In this document: positions 12,244 through 21,909 of the stretch, piece after piece
Layout: the number at the start of each line of letters is the position of its first letter
Position numbering within the stretch: the stretch's first letter is position 1
NCBI GenBank assembly: GCA_013396635.1
Contig: WBMW01005037.1
Location: 378,582-442,581, forward strand
Reading direction: 5' to 3'
DNA from: Penelope pileata
Lineage: Eukaryota > Chordata > Aves > Galliformes > Cracidae
DNA: 64,000 nt
Program-made: the position numbers and the translations under genes
Notes under the pieces: generated by a model
The model's database searches: none
Seen by the model: only the letters and a program-made list of their open reading frames with translations
What the model was told of the DNA's origin: nothing

Positions 12244-12806
12244 GTAAGGCTCCTGGGATGACATGCTAAAGCAGATGGCCAGAAAAAAAAATCTGCCTTA
12301 TTGCAGGCTTTCATTTTCTCTCACAGTAGTTACTTGAGTATGATAAAGTCCCAGTGGGAGGTAAATCAAAGAACTCATCAGATCAGTGAGAATGGATGGT
12401 GAAGTAGATATGTGCCATCCTTGGCTTATTGCCTAAGTTACCTATAACTACTCAAGTAATTTGGAGTACTCCCAAATTAGAAACTATTAAGTATAGGATT
12501 TGAAAAAATACAGTGAAGGTAAAACCAATGACATCTTTTTAGATAACAGTAGCCTATTTAGATATACAGGAACACTAATTACTACTAAATGGAGGAGCTG
12601 GGAAACAAAGATGTGGCTAGAGCATCACATAGAGCATATCATATAGAGCATAAAAACTTGTTTCATCTGAAAATAATTTTAACTGCAAAAAACTACTCAG
12701 AAAAAGTACAGTTTCTGTGTATGGAGTGTGCGGTTAGGATGATAGAAGACCAAGAAGTCAGGGACTTATTTGAAGAGCATTCATGGTGCTTTGCTTCTTA
12801 AATGAT

Positions 12807-12826
12807 GAGGAGGAGGAGGAGGAAGG
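12807..12826. repeat. (GAG)n short tandem repeat
   Basis: Five to six GAG/GGA units lie in intron 2 with no coding context. Confidence 0.8.
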
Positions 12827-15800
12827 GATAATATGGGAGGAACTCCTATTGTAAGCTACTCACATTTTAAAAAAAATTATGTTGCAGACAGTTGGAGTGA
12901 ATTTTCAGAGCTGCCAATGATATCTTCATCTACAGAGCTGCAGAGTGTTACTGCAGTAGCTTATGCGAAATTATACATAGAAATATGTTATTCTCCCTAG
13001 CACCTTTCATTTCAGAGGCATTTTGGCATTCAGAGGCTGGGAGGATGTTAGTTTTGAATTCCTTTCCACATTCTTTGTTCTCAGTGGTCCTTACAGATAT
13101 CTCATACATGTTAAGATTATCTGAGAATGCTGGAGACAGTTGGGAGCCTTGCTGGCCTGGATACCTGCCAGAAAATATATTGCTGAATGCTGAAATCTCA
13201 GCATCTAAGATGAATGCTGCAATCCTCTCATCCCTTTGTTTTGGCTGAAACTGTCAAGTGCCCTGGAGGTATCTACTGTGTTTAAGTGGCTGGGAAAGTA
13301 GAAAATAATAGCAGCTCATAGGTCAATTATAACATAGCATGAGAAATTCAGCCACATGTTACAAGAATTAAAATAAACAATTGGATTTGGCTGCATGAAT
13401 TCTGAACATTCACTGTAGTATAAATGAGGGACAGGAGGACATAGGCAAATTGTACTGTTCCCAATTAGATGTGAAGGTAATAGTCATTCAATGGGCAGTT
13501 TTTTTCTGTGGAGAACTTTGCACCGATATCACTGGTTCAGAAGGGCTGTTTCACTATTACTCAGTACTTGTTTTTTTCAACAAACTCTTATTAATTTAAT
13601 GACAAAAACTTGCTTCAAGAGTTAGCTGACTTTTAGTAGCAGAGCTTTTATGTTGTATTTTGTGGATGCAAGCACGGAAATACAGAAATGGTCTAAGTTA
13701 TTTACCAGCTGAGTATCTGATTTGCAGATCCATATTCTTGTCCTTAAAAATTCTAGGAGAAATGTTGGCTGGCCTAAAGATATGATTGCAAAAATCAAAA
13801 ACGTATTACAAATGACAAGAGCACACTGTGCTTTGATTAGCTTTGTGCAGCTCTATTTTATATACGGAATTATCTTTGGATAACAGATCTGTTGCAATGG
13901 CTATCCGTAATTTCATCACATGGAATAATTCTACACACTGGAGAGTTAGGTTAGCAGCTTCTTTTCTGCATACAGCCTTATAATGAGAGGAAGAAAATTA
14001 TTTATACTGATGAAGATACTGTTTAACCTCAGACCTTCTTTAATTTAGAAAGTGCTTAAAAATGGAACATACAAACTTCTGTGCACCCACTGTGCATTTG
14101 TCTGTGATAATCATACTGTTAACTAAACTCTTCCAAGGGGGGTTGTTTCCACATAAACCTCAGGTTTGTATGTTGCCACACAGATAGCAGTTCAAAGAAG
14201 TACCTTGGAAAGGCTGGTCCAAAACTGCATAGATTTGCTTGTTGTCCTTGTAGAAAAGAAAGGCATAAAGGACACACAGTACACATTTACTCTTTAATAT
14301 GTGGAAACCCATTTTACTGTTTCAGAAGAATTTTGTTCTCCAAAAGGACGAAGTGACAGATACTAAGTTAAAGTTTAGGCCATACTTCACGTGTAAACAT
14401 TACTTTTTTTCTTTAAATCTATGGCTCTTAAACAGATGTTTTCAAGAAGTTTGTAAATGGCTGTTAGCCAGTGCTTTGGCCAGGGAGCTGGTCATAACCA
14501 CAGGGAGCACAGTGTAAGGGAACTAGTTGCTCAGGATCCCCAGAAGCCTACCATATGGCTAACCAAGAGATCTACCTCTGCCTAGTTCAGCTGTCCCTCG
14601 TCTTCACTGTGGGGAGACAAACTGCCCTGTGCATGCTAAAGCCAGTAAGATTTAAGTAAAGAAGAGAAATGCCTCACCATTTGTTAATCACACGTAACAA
14701 TCGAAGATTAAGCATGCTGCTAGGCAAATGCTTCTGATATTTGTTCAAATGAATCTCTCCGGCATCTCTTCTCACTTCTGAAGTACTAAGAAAGAGGCAT
14801 GAACTAACTTGAAATACTCACACTTTCAGCTGCTGGAATGATAACCATGCACACACTAACATTTGCTCAAATGTTGTGATTTATGAGTTGCATCAGAGTA
14901 ACTGACAGGCAAGAAAACACCAACTATATTATGTAGCCCTTTCTGAATACTGCTGAGAAGATTCTGGGTTGCTATCAAAGTTCATCTGTTTTGGTTTTGA
15001 ATTTTTGCCTTAGAAATAAAAACACAGGCGCCTTGAGAGAACTATTAAATTACCATCTCTGATTGGCAAATCAGCACATAAGCTCACGTAAAAGTGTTTG
15101 CTTGGGCATTCTAGTTAAAATTCTTACACTTGAAAATGTCATTGCATTTGCATTTATTTCTAGACCATTGAGAATGAAGTGCTTTTGAATACATTTTCTA
15201 AGCTATGAAGCATACTCTTAAAAGCATCAAGCTTACAAGTTTCATAGAACATAAGGCACTTCATTAGAAAGATCAGAAGCAGTATCTAAAATATCAATCT
15301 CCTCCTTTGCTTAGGGCTGTGATTCATGGTTCTTACCACTTCTAATTACACTATATTGCCCACCCCTGCCAGTTTGCTGAAAATTACTGCCTCTTAGGAA
15401 AGACAGCAGACTGGTAATGGGCCCATTCCTCAATCACCATAGCTCCCATACTGATGTATTAACATAAAATTGATTATGATTGTAGTTGGTCCATTAATTT
15501 GCAAACTGCAGCAACAAAGGATTAAAGCACGTGCCCTTTTGCCTGTCCAGCTGTGAAAGTAAAACCTCTGACACAGGCCAAGCCCCAGCTCAGTCCACAG
15601 AGAGTCATGTTTAGACAATTAGAATAAGAAAAAATGGTGTCATATTGTTGGAAAAGTGGACTTAATGAAGAACCACTTTAAATAACAATAATGAAATATC
15701 ACAGTATTTTATTTCATGTTAATACAATGTGGGAAGACATCTCCAAAAGCTGTAAAATTTCCTTATCCCCTTGCAACCTATCTGCCATGAAACAGGGGTT

Positions 15801-16468
15801 TCGTGTTTGGTTGGACCAAACAAAATTCCTCTTTTCATTTCAGCCTAAATCTGAGCAAGAAGTGGAATAGCAGAATTCTCCCCGTTTCCAGAGCATTCCC
15901 TACTCTTAGAAATTCAGGAACTTCCGCCTGTTCCTGTCTCTAAATTCCAGTCATTACTTCATAAAAAACATTAATTCATCTAAAAATATGACTACGTAAT
16001 GATTATTTATGACAGAAGTTACCTGCATTAGCCATTTATCATTTGATATAGTGAATAGTATAGAACAGACAAACAGAACATGACAGTATAGAATTAATAT
16101 GCTTTGATTATGAAGTGGGACTTGCCCTTAACCCTGAGGGCAACAAATAGCTTCTCAAATGACTGTTTGAGACGAGAGGATGAAATCAAGTCCTACAGTC
16201 TTAAGACTAAATTGTGTATTAAGACAAGTTTGCATATTCTTGGTCTTTTCCAGTGTTGAGGCAAAGCCATAGAATGAAGTGCTGAAAATACACAATTTCT
16301 GCGTAGCTGTTAAGTAGAGCAACATCTACTATAGAAAGACCGTCTTATGGCCTCTAACACATAGAAATTCTGCTTGTGATTTTGTATTTTTCTGTGATTT
16401 TGTGATAAGTCTGTATGTGATAGATGTGCTCTGCTTCAGGCTGCAAAAGATGAGGTGCACTGTTACAA

Positions 16469-16484
16469 GCTAGTACGTACTAGC
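16469..16484. repeat. Perfect 16-bp palindrome
   Basis: The bases gctagtacgtactagc are their own reverse complement with no loop. The palindrome lies in intron 2 of EDN3. Flanking bases do not extend it. Confidence 0.9.
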
Positions 16485-16650
16485 AGAGGTTTGAATAACT
16501 GATTTGCATCAACTGTACTGATGTTGCATCAGAAATTATTGCAGAGATTACAGAAATAATGTTTCTAAACCTTTCAGCCCACCATGAGTGTGGGAAAATG
16601 GAAAATTTTCAGCTTTCCAATTAATAGCCTAATGATGTTTCTATGAAAGC

Positions 16651-16692
16651 AATGAAGGAAGTCCAAGTACAAATGAAAGAAGTCCAAGTACA
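16651..16692 (+). repeat. 21-bp tandem duplication (two copies)
   Basis: The unit at 16651-16671 is repeated at 16672-16692 with one G/A difference (the core gaagtccaagtaca is identical in both). It looks like a recent replication-slippage duplication. Confidence 0.9.
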
Positions 16693-16796
16693 TTAAGTTA
16701 GTGGTTCCAGACTGATTATTCAGGCTTTGTCCTGTAAACTTTCTGTATCCCTTCTATAACCACTCTGACTTCCTCTCCCTTAATTTTTTTTTTTTT

Positions 16797-16831
16797 NNNN
16801 NNNNNNNNNNNNNNNNNNNNNNNNNNNNNNN
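16797..16831. other. Assembly gap (35 N)
   Basis: The gap directly follows a run of 14 or more T, so it was probably caused by a poly-T/low-complexity tract. True length is unknown. Confidence 0.97.
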
Positions 16832-17776
16832 TTCTCCTCACCTCCACGCCTCTTTCTCACTTTTGAACTCTTTGGCTGTTTTAGCATTTGTGGATTTGTG
16901 GTTTGCGTAGCCCAGCCCTTGAGTGCACTAGAACTTTGGTGGGTCTCCAGAAGTTCCATGTGGTATAAACCTCCTATTGATTGAGATTCTTTAACAACTT
17001 TTAGGAGAATAATTTTTGAGACACTAGCAGGGAGTTATGAAGCATGCCCTTTTCTGATATTATTGACTATAACTCACAAACAAACAAAGCATGCCAGACT
17101 TCAAGGAAATAAAGATAATTAGTTCTTACTGTTTCTTAGTGTGCCACTTTAAAGAATATGTATCCACTGATGCTTTTCTATGGGAGATAATGTGAGGAAG
17201 ATTATCGAGGTGATTATCACATTTATGACTCCATGGTTCACGTTCCTAAATGTGATGCAGTAAACCAGTCAAGTTGACAGTTTTCTCCATTTCTCAAAGA
17301 TAAAATTAATGGCAAATCAGAAGATGATGACAACAATGGGATGTCACTTATCTGGTGGAAATATACACAGCTCCTTCGTCAGTGTATATCTGCTCTGGCA
17401 CTAAACGTGACACATTTTGTACAGTTGTGGGAGACAAAACAAAGAAGTAAACTATAAAACAAACAATCATGTGGGGATGTATTTCTATCAGCTGCTAGGC
17501 AATCAACATTTTTGTACATGGCCAGTATAGCTGCCAACTAATTCTGCAGTTTGAGCAGTTTTTTTTTTTTTTTAGCTATTTTATGACTTCATAAAAGCCT
17601 GAATTGATTAAGAAGCTGTGACTTGTTATACAGAGAACTTCTTACATAAGCACAGGGTTTGATTTTTGTGCTGTTATTTACTGATTTGCATCAATACATC
17701 TATTTTCTAAAACAGAAAAAAGAACAAAATCTTAATTGGCTCCTAAAATATACAATATTTGTGGTTCTCACAACAG

Positions 17777-17941
17777 GAGGACTGTGCCATATGGGCTGTC
17801 TAACTACAGAGGCAGCTTTAGAGGCAAAAGATCTACACGCCAGAATCAAAGTACTTTCCAGTCTTTATTTCGGTGTTCTTGTTTGGATATTCATGACAGA
17901 CAGTGTATGCAGTTTTGCAGAAGAATGCAAGACAGAAGAAG
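17777..17941 (+). CDS. EDN3: EDN3 exon 3: end of big ET-3 and endothelin-like peptide
   Basis: Acceptor ttctcacaacag|G at 17776/17777 completes Glu95. The exon then reads RTVPYGLSNYRGSFRGKR (residues 96-113), the conserved tail of big ET-3 ending in the furin site RGKR. Mammals have Gln where this has Arg96. Residues 114-127 are a linker. Residues 128-142 form the endothelin-like module RCSCLDIHDRQCMQFC, with cysteines at 128, 130, 138 and 142 in exactly the spacing of the hormone (1, 3, 11, 15). The basic tail RRMQDRR follows. The exon ends agaag|gtgagt (donor at 17942) two bases into codon 150, the phase the next exon must accept. The upstream frame in the same reading direction is intron. 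Confidence 0.96.
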
Positions 17942-18074
17942 GTGAGTGTCTTTTCTTAATAATGCAAACTGTCACATGGTTTGATTATTTCACAGAAGTA
18001 AATTAATTATTGCATGTATCAAATAAAACTGATTAACAAATTTATTGATCATAAATTCCCGTGTCTACTTGTGT

Positions 18075-18645
18075 AGGTTAACTCTGGCCAGCAGCCAAGC
18101 ACCCACACAGTCACTCGCTGCCTTCCCCCTTAAGTAGATGGGGGAGAGGTTGGTGAGAACAAAAGTGGGAAAACTCATGCATCAAGATAAGGCCAGTGTA
18201 ACAGGTGAAGGAAAGAGGGAAAAAAATAAAATTCAACAAGCAATGCAGAGGCTATCACTCACCACCTCCTGCATAGACCGATGCCCAGATAGTTGCCAAG
18301 CAATGGCTACCTTAAAAGCCCAAACCCTCCTTCTTCCATCTCTACCCAGAGTTTTTATTGCCAAGTATAACTTTTGATGTTGTGGAAAATCCCTTTGGCC
18401 AGTTCAGGTCACCTGTCCCAGTTCTGTCTCATCCCAATCTCTTGCCACTGCTAGCCTACTCTCAGGGGTGGGGATAGAAAAGGAAAAAGAGAAAACTGTG
18501 ACGCCCTGCAAGCACTGGTCAGCAATACCAGAACAGTGGTGCATTATCAGCACTGGTTTTTTAATCACAAATCCAAAACACAGCATCATCTGGGCTGCTG
18601 TGTAAACAGTTAACTCCATCCCAGCCAGACTCAGTACACTAGTAC
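18075..18645. mobile_element. Diverged avian ERV long terminal repeat (solo-LTR-like fragment)
   Basis: Several landmarks appear in the order found in a very common bird ERV LTR. They are agatgggggagaggttggtg, a nearby gtgggaaaactcatgcatca, gataaggccagtgta, aaatccctttggccagttca, gtcacctgtcccagttctgt, aatcacaaatccaaaacaca and ttaactccatcccagccaga. The match is from recognition, not alignment. I believe the family is ERVL-type, but that is inference. The copy is heavily mutated. The short frames inside it are chance and no viral gene is present. It sits in the EDN3 intron 134 bp past the exon 3 donor. Ends are approximate. Confidence 0.65.
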
Positions 18646-18892
18646 TTTGAATTTCTAATTTTTGTGCGTTTCTTTTCATGATGTGGTATTTTTGAAACAG
18701 CAGATCTCCTGTCCAGTTAGAATACTAAACAGGACAATTCAGAGCATGCTAAATATTGCATTCATTTAGAATGGAAAAATGCAAAGTTCTATGTAATCTG
18801 AAGAAAAGTATGACACTGTCACTTCACGAATAGCTCTGTAAGGGTAATTGATGTGAACACAGTGAGAAATGTGGCAGTTCTCTCTTCCTTAG

Positions 18893-18965
18893 AAACCATG
18901 GATTGGTGAAAACGATAGAGGAGAAAGACCAATGCAGGGAAGAGGAGCATGCTTTCATTCAGTAG
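18893..18965 (+). CDS. EDN3: Candidate EDN3 exon 4 (C-terminal propeptide)
   Basis: A strong acceptor, gttctctcttccttag, ends at 18892, about 950 bp after exon 3. In the required phase (AG from exon 3 plus A) it reads RNHGLVKTIEEKDQCREEEH.. for 24 codons to a TAG at 18963-18965. The lysine/glutamate-rich stretch KTIEEKDQCREEE recalls the acidic/basic segment just after the endothelin-like peptide in mammalian preproET-3. There are two readings. Either this is a terminal exon (stop at 18963), or it ends at the weak donor CA|GTAGCA (18961/18962), making a 69-nt symmetric exon that would join 20053 in frame. A strong donor, cag|gtatgg at 18996/18997, lies 31 bp past the stop. This is inference, with no transcript evidence. 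Confidence 0.4.
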
Positions 18966-20052
18966 CACAATGTCTGGGAGGATTCTGAACAGTCAGGTAT
19001 GGCTCAGGTTCTGTTTATTCTTGAATAGAAATTTTATGTTTCCATAAATTTTCTTTGTGTTTTCATAAGCCTAAATTCTTTCAAATTAGTATTGTGGGCA
19101 GAATTTGGCCCATAAGGTTTTTATTTTATTTCATTTTATTTAAAATCTTTTTCACAGAATTGTTCACAGAATTACTACAACCTTCCTCATGCTGATCTAG
19201 CTCCTTCAGACACTGGATTCTCTGGCCATAAGCCAGTGCATATTTTGGCAACTGTCCCACATTTATTTATTTATGTATTTTTAAGAGCAAGAGCTGTTCC
19301 TATCATCTTTTTACTTAATTAGCACTGCAACAACTTTTAAGCTACATGTGACAGTGCACTGCTTCAGTAAAACTTAAATTGTGAAGGTGCAGCAACCAAA
19401 CTGTGGAAAAATATTGGGAGGGGAAAATAAATCTACTTTAAGTGTCAGATATAAAGAGGTTAATGTGACCTTGTAGCCAGTTTCAAAAAATTCCAGTTCC
19501 AAATCTACTCTTATTACCCTTAATACGATTGCTACATAAGAAATGCAAATTTTGTCAGTGTAAGCAAATACTTGTAGTTGTGGGTGAAATGAAGCAGCCA
19601 TTAGAACCAGAAAACTTTTAAAAATAAATGAACAAAAATTACCTCATTACCCCAAAAAATCAGCTGTGGTGGGAAGCACCTGGATTACAAGTCTCCAACA
19701 TGAATTTTTTGTTACAATTATTTAACCAGAGCTGGTTAAGCATCTGGGCAGCATTTACTGTGTGTATATAATCAAAGTGACGAACCAGAGTTCTGTTAGG
19801 TTGTGGGAAGTTCTGACTAATCCAGCAGGTTTTGTTTGTTTGTTTGATTGTTTAGCTTTAATGTTCATTTGCTGAAGCTCAGAAGCAAGAATGTATATTA
19901 CAACTCTCCCTTGAGATGGACAGAATTGATGCTTCAGTCTGATGCCAGTGGAGACTTCAGCAGTATGCACAACTTTCATTTCATCGATGCCATTCTGAGG
20001 GCATGTGAACCTGTATGAAGCTTTCTCCATGCTCTCCTCCTGAGATTTGCAG

Positions 20053-20293
20053 TAAAGGATCATCTTTGTCACCTAGCCTGGCAGGGGAAGGATCACTATT
20101 GAAGAAAAAATCAAAGGCAGATCCAAACTTCGGCAACACGATTTCAGGAAACATTTTTCTACCTGATTTTAAAAAGTACGATAGAAACATACTGTTTCAT
20201 TTACTGCTTGCTGTGTGTCTGAAGAATCCATCTAGTTTTATGTGGGCAATGGTAACTGGACAAGGTGATGAGTTAGAGATTGCCTATACATGA
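20053..20293 (+). CDS. EDN3: Candidate alternative or last EDN3 coding exon
   Basis: An acceptor, ctctcctcctgagatttgcag, ends at 20052. Reading on from the exon 3 (or candidate exon 4) phase gives 80 codons without a stop, beginning (S/H)KGSSLSPSLAGEGSLLKKKS and ending at TGA 20291-20293. AATAAA motifs follow at 20306-20311 and 20405-20410, so it could be a terminal exon with a 3' UTR. Against it, I see no clear match to mammalian ET-3 C-termini, the later part looks like random translation, and the opposite strand is also open here (19981-20190). Treat it as a hypothesis. Confidence 0.22.
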
Positions 20294-20887
20294 GTTCTCA
20301 ATAAGAATAAACAGATGCAAAATGTTTCTCTTGTTAATGTATGCAAGCCTGAATCATCATATTGTAACTTTGTGGCAGATGTTTAAATAACAGTATCTAT
20401 GCAGAATAAATATGAATGGCTAATATAAACATTACTATAAACTATAGCAAGTTAAGAGTATACATTGAGTATTCAATAGATTACTGAATTTATGCACAAA
20501 TTATTCCCGCACTACGAAGCTCCATTCAAAAACAATTACAATGATTATTTAGTGATGCACTGTAGTTGATGAGCAGAACTACAGTAGTACAGAATTACAG
20601 CAGTAATTCATCCCAAAGAATTTCCTAGAGATCAGATGGTAGGACTGTGGAACTTCAAATGAAACTTCACATGAAAAAATTGTACTGTACCAGACCATAT
20701 GCTACTCAAAGCCCTTACGTACGTTTTCGTCCATAGTACATACACTCATCTTTGCTAGTGCTTTAAATCACATTTGTATCTCTTCACTGAAACATCATCA
20801 CTGAACAACTTGGAAAGTTGGCAATAAGATAATATTGACTCCTGGACATTTTTCAATGTAAATGATTTCTTCAGAAATGTTATGGGC

Positions 20888-20912
20888 TTTTTTTTTTTTT
20901 TTTTTTTTTTTT
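20888..20912. repeat. Poly-T tract (25 T)
   Basis: An uninterrupted T run is followed by gagagg. It could be the poly-A tail of a minus-strand retrocopy, but no source sequence is recognisable next to it. Confidence 0.9.
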
Positions 20913-21235
20913 GAGAGGAAGATGCACGAGTAAGATAAAAAAAGAAAAAGAATACCTTTTGCAAATCCTGTTCAGTAATATAATTTACAAGGAGAGAGAG
21001 AGGAAATCCCTTACTTGTGATATTATAGATTTTTTTTTTTTTGACTGAACTTCATGCAGACTTTCCCCAGGGTGCATAAGTTAAACTGTAAGCAGATGGC
21101 ATTAAATTATATTTTATCAGAAGACAGAAACTAAACAAAAACTGCAAAATGAGAAGAACTTAATGGTAAAAATGGTTATATAGACTTAAAACAGTGGTAA
21201 TAGACTTTGTTTGAAAAAAGAAAGGGAGGTTTTTG

Positions 21236-21316
21236 CCAAAATATATGATATATTTTATATATATGTGGATATATTTCATAAATAAATTATTATAGTTATA
21301 AAAGTAAATATATCTG
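21236..21316. repeat. AT-rich (TATA)n-like segment
   Basis: The segment is almost entirely A and T, with repeated atatat blocks around tatgatatattttatatatatg. It is low complexity, and I assign it no promoter role. Confidence 0.75.
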
Positions 21317-21789
21317 TCAGTTATTGCATTTGTATTAGTGTCTTACTTGCTGTACAAATGACTTTGTACATTTATAGAAAAATTGATTATTTATTGTATA
21401 TGGAAACACTTCACATATAATTTTCCCATATTTTTTAAAGGATTTTTAAAAATTTTATTAATCAAGCTTTGTTATGAACAATGCTCATTAATAACATTTA
21501 TAACCACTAACTGGATTTTTTTTTTGTCCCCTGAATGCATACACCTAGGTTGTACAAAAACTTCTTGCCTTCTTTGAGAGATTAATAGTTCTCATAAAAG
21601 TTTGATAATTAAGTATGGAAACATAATAAAAATTCTGTGGTCATAATTATGCATAAGAAGTTAAATTTCAATTTTGTGTCCCCTTTACTGTAAATCTACC
21701 CCCTACCTGGACTTATTTGGATATAGAGAAATTGTTTCTTTTTGTAATGATAACTGATGCTAACAATGCTAACCAGACTTTCAGGGTCA

Positions 21790-21909
21790 GGCTGGAATGG
21801 GCTCTGAGCACCCTGATCTAGCTGTACATGTCCCTGTTCATTGCAGGGGAGTTGGACTAAAATACCTTTAAAGGTCCCTTCCAGCGCTAATGATTCAATG
21901 ATTCTATGA
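21790..21909 (+). mobile_element. CR1 LINE 3'-end fragment, + orientation
   Basis: Landmarks are caggctggaatgggctctga, gcaccctgatctagctgtac and ggtcccttccagcgctaatg, with the tail attcaatgattctatga. This is a classic CR1 3' end on the + strand, 5' truncated. Confidence 0.88.

Larger units (their letters stand above)
6610..17776 (+). other. EDN3: EDN3 intron 2 (about 11.2 kb)
   Basis: This large intron separates mature ET-3 from the rest of the big-ET tail. It starts gtgagtgagtg and ends ttctcacaacag. The first 300 bp are still CpG-island sequence. The rest is AT-rich, with CR1 fragments at 9083-9165, 9285-9470 and 12143-12243, a 35-N gap at 16797-16831, a 21-bp tandem duplication at 16651-16692 and a 16-bp palindrome at 16469-16484. 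No convincing independent gene is seen. The 170-codon + frame at 9382-9894 starts inside CR1 sequence and runs through T-rich low-complexity DNA. Confidence 0.85.
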
